The position numbers were made by a program, and so were the translations under genes. A stretch of DNA of 64,000 nt from RGIG4608 sp964534905 (lineage in GTDB: Bacteria > Bacillota > Clostridia > Oscillospirales > CAG-272): contig CAZHPZ010000002.1 of assembly GCA_964534905.1 (NCBI GenBank), positions 1 to 64,000 on the forward strand, read 5' to 3'. Of this stretch, positions 51,009 through 59,259 are shown piece after piece. Below the pieces are notes generated by a model. It was not told the origin of the DNA. It made no database searches and worked only from the letters and a program-made list of their open reading frames with translations. Every line of letters starts with the position of its first letter. Position 1 is the stretch's first letter.

Positions 51009-51794
51009 TTATTGCTTCTTCTTATTTCTCGACTCCTTTATTCTTTTTTTAAGATTGCTCTTAAACTCTTTACTTTCGGAATAACGCTTCAGATGTTCCG
51101 TAATATTATGAGGCGTCTTAAAGGGAGAAAGCAAATGCGTCTTGATCTTCTCACGTGAAAGCTCCTCCTTGATTTCAGCCTTGAGTCCGTCGTAGCTGAT
51201 AACGGAATGTATTTCCTTTGCAAACTTCTTTACCTTATTAAGAAGCTGGATAGAATCCACAAGGTCAAGCACAAGTATACCGTAAAACATTCCCATAAGG
51301 AATACCGCAATTATCAGCCAATGCAGATGTATAAACTTATTTACAAGCGAGTTTATAGGATCAAAAAGCAAAAAGTAAAAAAGTGCGCCCGCAACCGTCC
51401 ATATAAGTGAGAAAAGCGGACATATTATTCCCTTATAGTTTCCCCATCTCGTGGAATAATCCCAGAGTCTTACCTTCATTCCCTTTATAAATATCAGACC
51501 GCCTATAAGCTCGATGAGCGTCATAAGCACTCCTATTCCGAGGGCGATAACAATATCAAACAGAAGCTTTGACGGAAAATACTCCTCAAACATCTTCATA
51601 AAATGTACAAATGTAAAAAGGCATACAACACCCGTTCCGTATATAGGCAGGTACGGTCCTCGCAAGAATCCGGGGTTTATCCATTTCTTCATAGAAACAA
51701 ATCTTCTGAAAAAAAGCTCAACCACCCATCCGACAACGGAAAAAAGCATAAACAAAAATGCAATAATTATAAAATAAAGCATATTTACAGACAT
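51009..51794 (-). CDS. CmpB-like putative ABC-transporter membrane protein
   Basis: 261 residues. About five membrane helices in residues 5-190, with the family signature GFLRGPYLPIYGTGVV after the first helix and ELIGGLIFIKGMKVRLWDYS in the middle, matching PF06541 (ABC_trans_CmpB), plus a basic cytosolic tail (about 195-261, many Lys/Arg). Transport function has been proposed for the family but no substrate is known. It starts five bases after the ArsR-AraC regulator with GGGAGG upstream, so both are in one transcript beside a metal-efflux locus. Confidence 0.8.
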   Translation of the reverse strand: MSVNMLYFIIIAFLFMLFSVVGWVVELFFRRFVSMKKWINPGFLRGPYLPIYGTGVVCLFTFVHFMKMFEEYFPSKLLFDIVIALGIGVLMTLIELIGGLIFIKGMKVRLWDYSTRWGNYKGIICPLFSLIWTVAGALFYFLLFDPINSLVNKFIHLHWLIIAVFLMGMFYGILVLDLVDSIQLLNKVKKFAKEIHSVISYDGLKAEIKEELSREKIKTHLLSPFKTPHNITEHLKRYSESKEFKSNLKKRIKESRNKKKQ

Positions 51795-51799
51795 ATATT

Positions 51800-52558
51800 T
51801 TACCTCCCTATATTATTTGCGCTCGAGTTCATCTCACATAACTGCTCTGAATTATTCGAACGCTTTTTCCTGTATTCACTCGGAAGCACGCCATATGCTT
51901 CCTTAAATGCAAGCGAAAATTTGCTTTGGCTCTCATATCCAACCTGTCCCGCAACATCGGATACGCTCATTTTACCGCCCTCCAAAAGCCTTGCGGCGAG
52001 CTCTATTCTATGCTGCCTTGTGTGTGCGGCAATGGAATCTCCGTACGTCTCCTTGAACACACGCTTGAGTGACGTCGGATTTATAAGAAAATGTCTTGAA
52101 AGTTCCTCGATAGTAATTCTCTCCGATATATGCTCCGAGAGATATTCATGAACCGACTCTGCAATATCTCTATCGGTAGCACCCGAAGATATCGCCTTTT
52201 GAGGACAGCTTATATCCATTATCTGCTCTATGCCGTCGTGGAGAAGTCCGCAAAGGTCACTGTTTGCCGCACTGTAATATACCTCCTTGCCATCACGTCT
52301 GCTCACAAGCAAGCCCGAATCACACATTATACGCAAATGATGCGAGACCGCCGGGCTTGACATATCAAGCATAGCGGCAATATTTATAACACACTCCTCG
52401 TCGTGACTCAATATCCAAAATATACGCAATCTCGTTATATCGGACAGTTGCTTAAAAACATCGGCCACCGAATTGAATTTGGCAATATCCGATGCACGCT
52501 TATGCATTCCCTCTGCATTTTTCTCTCCGTGCCAGTGCGGAAGCTCAAATCTTTCCAT
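51800..52558 (-). CDS. Hybrid ArsR-AraC transcriptional regulator
   Basis: 252 residues with two different DNA-binding modules. Residues about 25-115 are an ArsR/SmtB winged helix: VFKQLSDITRLRIFWILSHDEECVINIAAMLDMSSPAVSHHLRIM and then a GKEVYYSAANSDLCGLL segment. The Cys residues and His near HDEECV, and the C-terminal acidic/His positions, are candidate metal ligands. Residues about 130-230 are an AraC/XylS double helix-turn-helix (ITIEELSRHFLINPTSLKRVFKETYGDS, then ARLLEGGKMSVSDVAGQVGYESQSKFSLAFKEAYGVLPSEYRK). It is divergent from a metal-ATPase operon, with two direct repeats between them. AGGAGGA precedes the ATG. Confidence 0.9.
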   Translation of the reverse strand: MERFELPHWHGEKNAEGMHKRASDIAKFNSVADVFKQLSDITRLRIFWILSHDEECVINIAAMLDMSSPAVSHHLRIMCDSGLLVSRRDGKEVYYSAANSDLCGLLHDGIEQIMDISCPQKAISSGATDRDIAESVHEYLSEHISERITIEELSRHFLINPTSLKRVFKETYGDSIAAHTRQHRIELAARLLEGGKMSVSDVAGQVGYESQSKFSLAFKEAYGVLPSEYRKKRSNNSEQLCEMNSSANNIGR

Positions 52559-52578
52559 ACATCCTCCTCTGTATTCTG

Positions 52579-52616
52579 TTCCTTTCGGAAATCAAATTAT
52601 TCCTTTCGGAAATCAA
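52579..52616. promoter_or_regulatory. Two 17-bp direct repeats, candidate ArsR-AraC binding sites
   Basis: TTCCTTTCGGAAATCAA occurs perfectly at 52579-52595 and 52600-52616, a 21-bp period (two helical turns). Each contains a TTCC-N4-GGAA half-palindrome. Relative to the promoter at 52630-52657 the repeats lie at about -80 and -60, where AraC-type activators normally bind as direct repeats; they also lie in the leader of the regulator gene itself. Confidence 0.65.
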
Positions 52617-52629
52617 GTACAAAATATTC

Positions 52630-52657
52630 TTGACTTTTTCTCTGCATTCATTATACT
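52630..52657 (+). promoter_or_regulatory. Promoter of the HMA/P-type ATPase operon
   Basis: TTGACT at 52630-52635 and TATACT at 52652-52657 with a 16-bp spacer. The ATG of the HMA gene is about 60 bases downstream, preceded by AAAGGAG. Confidence 0.65.
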
Positions 52658-52717
52658 ACAATTGCAACGATTAAACAAGTATTTAATTGAACTTTTTATG
52701 AACAAAGGAGAAATTTT

Positions 52718-52936
52718 ATGAAAAAGATTTATACTATTGAAGTGGACTGTGCAAATTGTGCTCTTCTGATGGAGGAGGCTACCAAAAAGACAGACGGAGT
52801 TATCGGCGCTAATGTGAATTTTATGACTCAGAAAATGAGCGTTGAGTTTAAAGACGGTGCAGATATCAAATCGGTTATGAAGAATGTTCTCAAGGCTTGC
52901 AAAAAGGTAGAGCCGGACTGTGAGATAGAGCTTTAA
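52718..52936 (+). CDS. Free-standing HMA heavy-metal-binding protein
   Basis: 72 residues forming one ferredoxin-like HMA domain: YTIEVDCANCALLMEEATKKT carries the CxxC metal site (C11, C14), then GVIGANVNFMTQKMSVEFKDG. Related to copper chaperones and the N-terminal domains of metal ATPases. The downstream P-type ATPase lacks any such N-terminal domain, so this gene supplies in trans what is normally fused. The ATPase begins nine bases later. Its expected metal is Zn, Cd or Pb given the ATPase type, not copper. Confidence 0.88.
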   Translation: MKKIYTIEVDCANCALLMEEATKKTDGVIGANVNFMTQKMSVEFKDGADIKSVMKNVLKACKKVEPDCEIEL

Positions 52937-52945
52937 GGTGATATT

Positions 52946-54829
52946 ATGACTAAAAAGCAAAAAAAGATGCTTGTACGCATCATTATAAGTATTGTACTTC
53001 TCGTATTGCTTCAGTTGATTCCCATTGACGGAATACTTAAGCTTGTTCTCTATCTCATCGTATACCTCATAATCGGATACGACATATTAAGAAAAGCGTT
53101 CAAGGGTATCCTCAACAGACGATTTATTGACGAAAGCTTTCTTATGACAGTTGCCACGATAGGTGCATTCGCTCTTGCCATATACACTCGCAGCGGAGAC
53201 TACCTTGAGGGCATTGCCGTTATGCTGTTTTATCAGATTGGAGAATGGTTTCAAAGCTATGCAGTCGGCAAAAGCCGAAAAAGCATCAGCACTCTTATGG
53301 ATATTCGCCCCGATTACGCAAATATAGAATGTGATGGAAAGCTCGTACAGGTTGACCCGGACGAAGTAGAGATAGGAAGTATAATCGTTGTTCAGCCGGG
53401 CGAAAAAATCGCGATAGACGGCATAGTGATCTCGGGCAGCGGCACCCTTGATACAAGTGCGCTAACCGGTGAAAGCCTTCCCCGTGACGTAAAGAAGGGA
53501 GACAGCGTTATCAGCGGTTGCATCAATATGAACGGCGTTTTAAAAATAAAAACAGTTAAGCAATTCGGTGAATCTACAGTTTCAAAAATTCTCGATTTGG
53601 TTGAAAACGCAAGCTCCAACAAATCCCGATCTGAAAATTTCATATCACGTTTCGCTCGCATATACACCCCCGCAGTATGTATTTCCGCACTTGCGCTGAC
53701 CATTATACCCCCGATATTCAGTCTTATATTCACGCAAAACGCCAACCTCGGAATATGGCTCTACCGTGCACTTACTTTTTTGGTAGTAAGCTGCCCATGC
53801 GCACTCGTTATCAGCATTCCTCTGAGCTTTTTTGCCGGTATCGGCGGAGCAAGCAGCAGCGGTATTCTCATCAAGGGCTCTAACTATCTTGAAGCATTGG
53901 CTGACGCCAAATATGTTGTCTTCGACAAGACAGGAACACTGACCCGCGGTACATTTGAGGTGAGTGAAATCAACTGTCAACCCGCGGATAAGGATAAAAT
54001 CATAGAATATGCCGCACTTGCCGAATGTGCTTCATCCCACCCGATAAGCAAAAGTCTGCAAAAAGCATATGCCAAGGAAATAGACCGAACACGTGTTTCG
54101 GATATAAACGAAATAAGCGGTCACGGAATAAGTGCTTGCGTTGACGGAGTGAGCGTTGCTTGCGGTAATACAAGACTTATGGATATGTTGAAAATCAGTT
54201 GCCCGAATCATACAGGCATAGGAACTGTTGTTCACGTAGCTATTGACGGCAAATATTTCGGTAACATCGTAATATCAGACGTTGTAAAGCCGACGTCCTC
54301 CAAGGCGATATCAATGCTTAAATCCGCAGGAATAAAAAAGACAGTTATGCTTACGGGAGATTCCAAATCCGTTGCAAGCAAGGTAGCAGAGACTCTCGGC
54401 ATCGACGAAGTGAGAGCGGAGCTTCTTCCCTCCGACAAGGTGGAAAAGCTTGAGAGTTTAATTGCCGAAAAAGATGAAAAGGATAAGCTTATTTTCGTAG
54501 GCGACGGTATTAACGACGCACCCGTTCTTACACGTGCGGACATAGGAATAGCAATGGGCGCTATGGGGTCCGACGCCGCCATTGAAGCTGCAGATGTAGT
54601 GCTTATGGACGACGATCCTATGCAGATAGTCAAGGCAATAAAAATATCGAAAAAATGCATTCGAATAGTAAGGCAGAATATCGTTTTCGCATTACTTGTA
54701 AAATTCGCCTGTCTTGCCCTCAGTGCCGTGGGCATTGCGAATATGTGGCTTGCCATCTTCGCCGACGTCGGCGTAATGGTGCTTGCCGTATTGAATGCCG
54801 TTCGTGCATTAAGAGTAAAAAATCTGTAA
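52946..54829 (+). CDS. Heavy-metal P1B-type ATPase (Zn/Cd/Pb type)
   Basis: 627 residues without N-terminal metal-binding domain. Membrane helices occur at about 8-90 and 230-320, with the transport motif SCPCALVISIPLSF (C283-P-C285). Phosphorylation motif is DKTGTLT (D327), the HP locus is ASSHPISKS, and the hinge is GDGINDAPVL (near 519). A late helix has FADVGVMVLAVLNAVRAL, with the Asp that distinguishes Zn/Cd/Pb pumps from copper pumps. It exports the ions from cytosol. It is the second gene of an operon with the HMA protein and faces the ArsR-AraC regulator. Confidence 0.94.
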   Translation: MTKKQKKMLVRIIISIVLLVLLQLIPIDGILKLVLYLIVYLIIGYDILRKAFKGILNRRFIDESFLMTVATIGAFALAIYTRSGDYLEGIAVMLFYQIGEWFQSYAVGKSRKSISTLMDIRPDYANIECDGKLVQVDPDEVEIGSIIVVQPGEKIAIDGIVISGSGTLDTSALTGESLPRDVKKGDSVISGCINMNGVLKIKTVKQFGESTVSKILDLVENASSNKSRSENFISRFARIYTPAVCISALALTIIPPIFSLIFTQNANLGIWLYRALTFLVVSCPCALVISIPLSFFAGIGGASSSGILIKGSNYLEALADAKYVVFDKTGTLTRGTFEVSEINCQPADKDKIIEYAALAECASSHPISKSLQKAYAKEIDRTRVSDINEISGHGISACVDGVSVACGNTRLMDMLKISCPNHTGIGTVVHVAIDGKYFGNIVISDVVKPTSSKAISMLKSAGIKKTVMLTGDSKSVASKVAETLGIDEVRAELLPSDKVEKLESLIAEKDEKDKLIFVGDGINDAPVLTRADIGIAMGAMGSDAAIEAADVVLMDDDPMQIVKAIKISKKCIRIVRQNIVFALLVKFACLALSAVGIANMWLAIFADVGVMVLAVLNAVRALRVKNL

Positions 54830-54835
54830 TAAAAC

Positions 54836-54879
54836 AAATATAGCGAAGAGATTTCATCTGAAATTTCTTCGCTATATTT
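54836..54879. terminator. Bidirectional terminator after the metal ATPase
   Basis: A 20-bp stem (54836-54855 with 54860-54879, one wobble) with loop ATCT and T runs on both sides. It separates the ATPase from the end of the convergent pilus operon. Confidence 0.88.
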
Positions 54880-54882
54880 TTA

Positions 54883-56550
54883 TCATCTTCTTTTAACTAT
54901 ATCAACGAGCTGATCATATTCTTCAAGGCTCGTCTGTCCCATAACAACACGTTCACGTGTATGGCTGAGGACGGTAGTCATATCTCTCTTGACTATCTCT
55001 CCGACCTTTTCGCTTGTAAAATCATCGGACATAATGATATCCTTTATTTCATCAGTCAATACCATAATCTCAAATACGCCAACTCGTCCGAGATATCCCG
55101 TATTATTGCAATACGGACAGCCGACAGCCTCGTATATTTCGACAGGCTCGCTAAGTTCAAGAATATCCATTTCCGCAGGATTTGTCATCTTCGCTCTCTT
55201 ACATTTCGGGCAGAGCTTACGCACAAGTCTCTGAGAAATCGCACCGAGAAGCGAGTCGGCAACAAGATACTTGGGAATTCCCATATTTATAAGTCTTGTT
55301 ATAACGCCTGCCGCATCGTTAGTATGTATGGAGGAAAGCACAAGGTGTCCTGTAATAGCGGCTCTTGTCGCTATTTGAGCAGTCTCCTCGTCGCGTATCT
55401 CACCTATCATTATAACGTTAGGGTCCTGACGCAAAAAGCTTCGAAGTGCCGCGGCAAATGTAAGATTTGCCTTTGGGTTTACCTGCACCTGATTTATTCC
55501 GACTATCTCATTCTCTACGGGGTCCTCTACCGTCATAATATTGGTATCCTCTTTTGCAAGGTAACGCAGAAACGCATAAAGTGTAGTCGATTTACCGCTT
55601 CCCGTAGGACCTGTAAGCAGGATAATACCGTGGGGACGCGTGATCATACTCATAATAAGCTCTCTTTGCTTGTCGGAAAATCCGAGTGACGATATATCGC
55701 TTGAGCTGAAATCGCGGCTGTATATACGTATTACTATCTTCTCACCGTGAATTGTGGGAATGGTCGAAACACGGAAATCATAGGGCGTTCCCTCAATGTT
55801 AAGGCTTATCTTACCGTCCTGAGGTACTCTGCGCTCCGCTATATTAAGCTCGGACATTATCTTATATCTCGCCAAAATAGCGGGATATATCTGCGGCGAA
55901 AGCTCATCTATCTTTTGAAGCTTACCGTCTACACGAAAACGAACAAATACAGTCTTTGAAAAAGGCTCGATATGTATATCACTCGCACCTCGTGTAATCG
56001 CATCAATAAGAATAGAATCGCAAAGCTTGATAACGGGTGCGTCGATCGGTGCATCCGGGTCAACGTCGTCATTCACGGAGTCATTCTTGATATACTCATT
56101 CATAACCTCGTCCTGCTGGATTTTGTTATTGCTGTAATCAAGAATTCTCTTCATTTGAGAGGGGGGGCTGATTATAAATTCAAGCTTTTTTGCTCCGTAG
56201 CCTATCAGCTCGTGAAGCTCCTCTATTCTGAAGGGATTTGAGCACAAAACGGTTAACACATCCCCCTTTTGCTCAAAGGGCACGCCCTGATATTCAAGCA
56301 ATATATCACGTGGATACTGCTTAACAAAATCAAGACTTATCTCGGAAAGCTGACAAAATCTGTACTCAAGTCCGAGAAATCCGGCAAGTGCACGGTAAAT
56401 TTTCTCCTCTTCCGCATATCCGTCGTTTATAATCTGTGTATACACGGGGATGCTCAAGGCATCTGCCTTAAATCCGCAGTTCTTTGCAACATCCTCGGGT
56501 AAAATCACTTCATCAATAAGATACTGTGTAAATAATCTGTTAAATATCAT
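54883..56550 (-). CDS. pilB: Type IV pilus/pseudopilus assembly ATPase (PilB/GspE)
   Basis: 555 residues. N-terminal MshEN/GspE-N domain (about 1-160), then the secretion ATPase core: Walker A GPTGSGKST (near 315), Asp box EDPVENEIVGINQVQVNP, Walker B MIGEIRDEETA, His box SSIHTNDA, and arginine residues in ITRLINMGIP. A zinc-binding tetra-Cys lies near the end: CPKCKRA and CPYCNNTGYLGR. It powers pilus polymerisation at the inner face of the membrane. It is the last gene of the pil operon; no PilT retraction ATPase is present. The ATG at 56550 has AAGGAG six bases upstream. Confidence 0.95.
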   Translation of the reverse strand: MIFNRLFTQYLIDEVILPEDVAKNCGFKADALSIPVYTQIINDGYAEEEKIYRALAGFLGLEYRFCQLSEISLDFVKQYPRDILLEYQGVPFEQKGDVLTVLCSNPFRIEELHELIGYGAKKLEFIISPPSQMKRILDYSNNKIQQDEVMNEYIKNDSVNDDVDPDAPIDAPVIKLCDSILIDAITRGASDIHIEPFSKTVFVRFRVDGKLQKIDELSPQIYPAILARYKIMSELNIAERRVPQDGKISLNIEGTPYDFRVSTIPTIHGEKIVIRIYSRDFSSSDISSLGFSDKQRELIMSMITRPHGIILLTGPTGSGKSTTLYAFLRYLAKEDTNIMTVEDPVENEIVGINQVQVNPKANLTFAAALRSFLRQDPNVIMIGEIRDEETAQIATRAAITGHLVLSSIHTNDAAGVITRLINMGIPKYLVADSLLGAISQRLVRKLCPKCKRAKMTNPAEMDILELSEPVEIYEAVGCPYCNNTGYLGRVGVFEIMVLTDEIKDIIMSDDFTSEKVGEIVKRDMTTVLSHTRERVVMGQTSLEEYDQLVDIVKRR

Positions 56551-56562
56551 TCGGACTCCTTA

Positions 56563-57771
56563 TCATCCAACGGCATTCATCATAGACATCATGGGAACGA
56601 GAACGGAGAGGATAACCAACATAACAACTCCGCCGAGCATTATTATCGCCATAGGCTCTATTGCCGCCACTGCCTTTGCTATGCTCGATTCTACCTGCTC
56701 GTCGAAATATGAGCTTGTAGATTCAAGCACTTCCTCTATATTGCCGCTCTTTTCACCGACATTTATCATTTCCGTAAGCATCGACGGGAACAATCCCGTT
56801 GCTGCGATTGAGGGAGCGATTCTTCTTCCACGCTTGACCTCTTCAATGGTATAATCGAATTTTCTCGTAAAGACCTCATTACCGAGCATCTTTTTGAGAT
56901 TTTCGAGAATATCTATCATATTCATTCCGCTTTCAAGCAAAATTATAAATGCCCTTGAAAAGCGTGCCGTTATCAAATTCTTCTGAACCGTGGAAATCAA
57001 GGGAAGCTTAAGAGCCAATACGTCCTTTACGTATCTTCCCTTCTTAGTTTTGAAAAACATTACTATCGCAAAGACGATCGCCGCAGTTGCGGGAAGAATA
57101 ATGAAGAAATAATTTTGCAGGAATTTGGATATTCCCATAACCACCTGTGTAATCTTAGGCACTTCACCGCCGAGCTCGTTAATAGTAGACTCAAACTGCG
57201 GCAAAATAACAAGACACAAAAATATTACAACAATTATAACCATTGCGACAAGCAAGCAGGGATATACCATCGCACTTGACGCTTTTTTCTTTATTTTGCG
57301 GTCATTTTCATAATAGTCAGCCATATTCGTAAGCACCTTGTCAAGAGATCCCGATGCCTCGCCTATGCTTACCATACTGATAAAGAATCGAGGAAACACC
57401 TTCGGATGTTTTGCAAACGCATCGGAAAGCAAAACTCCCGATTCAACGTCGAGATAAACCGTTTTCAAAACGTTTCTGAACGGAACGCTGAATTTCTGAT
57501 TATGAAGATTGTTAAGGCAATCGCTTATCGGTATTCCCGCCTTAAGCATTACCGAAAACTGTCTGAAAAACGTTATTACCTCATTGAACTTAATCTTACT
57601 GCTTACAGCAAAAAATTCGTTCTCCTTTTCCTCCTTTACAACGGAAAAACTAAGCATATGTATCTGGTCCTGACGGATCGTAGCACGAAGGCTCACCTCA
57701 TCGCTCGCTTCTCGCAAAACGGTTTGATGCTGACCCGAGGAGTTTATAACCTTACACTTGTATAAAGGCAT
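56563..57771 (-). CDS. pilC: Type IV pilus inner-membrane platform protein (PilC/GspF)
   Basis: 402 residues with two GspF (T2SSF) domains. An N-terminal cytosolic domain starts FFRQFSVMLKAGIPISDCLNNL; the second repeat reads FSRAFIILLESGMNMIDIL. Three membrane helices are visible (about 170-190, 215-238, 375-397; ILPATAAIVFAIVMFF and IIMLGGVVMLVILSVLVPM). It is the membrane base for the assembly ATPase. Its start codon overlaps the stop of the prepilin peptidase gene (TAATG). A conserved MVSIGEASGSLDKVLTNMADYYE segment between the two domains is the family hallmark. Confidence 0.94.
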   Translation of the reverse strand: MPLYKCKVINSSGQHQTVLREASDEVSLRATIRQDQIHMLSFSVVKEEKENEFFAVSSKIKFNEVITFFRQFSVMLKAGIPISDCLNNLHNQKFSVPFRNVLKTVYLDVESGVLLSDAFAKHPKVFPRFFISMVSIGEASGSLDKVLTNMADYYENDRKIKKKASSAMVYPCLLVAMVIIVVIFLCLVILPQFESTINELGGEVPKITQVVMGISKFLQNYFFIILPATAAIVFAIVMFFKTKKGRYVKDVLALKLPLISTVQKNLITARFSRAFIILLESGMNMIDILENLKKMLGNEVFTRKFDYTIEEVKRGRRIAPSIAATGLFPSMLTEMINVGEKSGNIEEVLESTSSYFDEQVESSIAKAVAAIEPMAIIMLGGVVMLVILSVLVPMMSMMNAVG

Positions 57772-58571
57772 TAAATCACCATCCTCAAATAAAATTCCAT
57801 TAATTTTTCACCGTATATAAGCATAATTCCTATACCCAAAAGTAAATACGGTCCAAACGCTATCTCCGCCTCACGCTCGCTCCTTGAGGCTCGTATTTTG
57901 ATTATCTCTATCACGGAGCCGAGGAGAGTCGAAATCAAGATAGCGATAAGCAACGGAAACGCTCCTGTCGCAAGTCCGCCTATTCCTACAATCCAAACAT
58001 CCCCAGAGCCGAGAGCATCCTTTCCGAGCATAAGGCGTGCCACAAGCTTAACAGCTCCGAAAAAACCGAAGCCGAGAGCCGCACCGCCGATATGATTCCA
58101 AATATTCGAATCAAACACAACAATACGGTAAATTGCAATAAAGGCTGCGACAACTCCGAATATAACAAGAGTTACGTTATATATATCGTGGGTTTCGTAA
58201 TCTATATCCGCCATTATCACAAACAGAAACACAAGCATCATAAGCGCTATAAATATCGGCATATTCTCAAGAGATTGACCGTATTCCAAAAAGGCGCACA
58301 TAAATCCGAGCCCTCCGAGAATTTCCGTCAAAAGCGACATAACGCCTATCTTTGCTTTGCAGTAACGGCATTTTCCGCCGAGAATTATCCAAGAAAATAT
58401 CGGAATATTATCATATGCCTTGATATGCTTTTTACAGTTCGGACAATAAGAATCCGGCTTAACTATTGACAAGCCCTTGGGCACGCGGTATGCCACCACT
58501 CCGCCGAAGCTTGCAAAGACGGCACCGAAAATAAATGCAAATATCGAAAGAAAAATTTTAATTCCGTGCAT
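57771..58571 (-). CDS. pilD: Prepilin peptidase (PilD/GspO)
   Basis: 266 residues. The N-terminal methyltransferase-type region has the zinc motif CPNCKKHIKAYDNIPIFSW and CRYCKAKIG, then about seven membrane helices, with the two catalytic Asp in ADIDYETHDIYN and GSGDVWIVGIGG. It cuts the leader before Phe or Met of type IV prepilins and methylates the new N terminus. It should process the three pilin-like proteins of this operon and the orphan at 4584-5879. It overlaps the small pilin-like gene upstream by 14 bases and pilC downstream by one. Confidence 0.94.
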   Translation of the reverse strand: MHGIKIFLSIFAFIFGAVFASFGGVVAYRVPKGLSIVKPDSYCPNCKKHIKAYDNIPIFSWIILGGKCRYCKAKIGVMSLLTEILGGLGFMCAFLEYGQSLENMPIFIALMMLVFLFVIMADIDYETHDIYNVTLVIFGVVAAFIAIYRIVVFDSNIWNHIGGAALGFGFFGAVKLVARLMLGKDALGSGDVWIVGIGGLATGAFPLLIAILISTLLGSVIEIIKIRASRSEREAEIAFGPYLLLGIGIMLIYGEKLMEFYLRMVI

Positions 58572-58779
58572 AATTTACTCCCTGTGGTGTATTAGGCTCC
58601 GAAGTTTGCACTATCGGAGTCGAAAATCCCGGCTTATCCTGAAGCTCGGACACTGATTTCTTTGCATAGGTATAATAACCGAATATCAAATTAAAGGCAG
58701 TTGTGATAGTAACCGTCATAACAAGACAGAGTATCATTACAACAGCAAGCACGTATCCCTTTTGCTTATTTTTTTTCAT
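58558..58779 (-). CDS. Short pilin-like protein
   Basis: 73 residues. The N terminus KKNKQKGYVLAVVMILCLVM has a PilX-like prepilin character: basic leader ending in Gly, then an aromatic residue and a hydrophobic helix of about 20 residues. There is no Glu at the fifth position. The remainder is a short Pro/Ser-rich tail, so it is only an anchor with no globular head. It could be a minor initiator pilin or a truncated one. It starts 14 bases inside the preceding pilin gene, with GAGGAGG upstream, and is followed with a 14-base overlap by pilD. Confidence 0.6.
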   Translation of the reverse strand: MKKNKQKGYVLAVVMILCLVMTVTITTAFNLIFGYYTYAKKSVSELQDKPGFSTPIVQTSEPNTPQGVNYARN

Positions 58780-59215
58780 TGGCTTGCTCCTCCTCTGCAT
58801 TCGTCAAGTTCGCGCTTGACGTACCGCAATTCAGATCTTTAATAAAAACTTTTTTTTCATCAAAATCGGAAATTCGATTAATGATAAGTTCACCATTTTC
58901 ATTAATAGTATATTTGATTAAATATTTAGCGTTCTTTAAATCGCCTGAATCGCTTGAATCGCTTATTTGTATAATGTTAAAGTCGGAGCCAAGGTATTTT
59001 GTATTTTTCTCATCGTTAAAATGCTTAACTCCGTACATCTCCCATTCGTACTTTAAGTCGTAGCACACCATTTCGAGACGAACGTACTCCTCCTGCCTTA
59101 CGGTAACTCTCTTCATTCCGAGAAACGAAGAAAAAAGTGCAAGTGAAATGATTGTGAATACCGCAATCGAAACTATTACCTCAACAAGCGTAAGTCCTTT
59201 TTGGCTTTTTTTCAT
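58766..59215 (-). CDS. Minor pilin-like protein
   Basis: 149 residues. MKKSQKGLTLVEVIVSIAVFT is a class III prepilin signal (cleavage after Gly, Leu+1, Glu+5), then a hydrophobic helix and a small head domain with two Cys residues. It resembles PulJ/PilW-type minor pseudopilins. It lies downstream of the 403-aa PilM-slot protein with a 44-base gap and overlaps the short pilin-like gene by 14 bases. The Shine-Dalgarno match near the ATG is weak (GAGGTCG about 15 bases away). Confidence 0.82.
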   Translation of the reverse strand: MKKSQKGLTLVEVIVSIAVFTIISLALFSSFLGMKRVTVRQEEYVRLEMVCYDLKYEWEMYGVKHFNDEKNTKYLGSDFNIIQISDSSDSGDLKNAKYLIKYTINENGELIINRISDFDEKKVFIKDLNCGTSSANLTNAEEEQANEKK

Positions 59216-59259
59216 AGTAATCTACACTCGACCTCGCAAGGCTCCTTTCTAAAAAGTTA

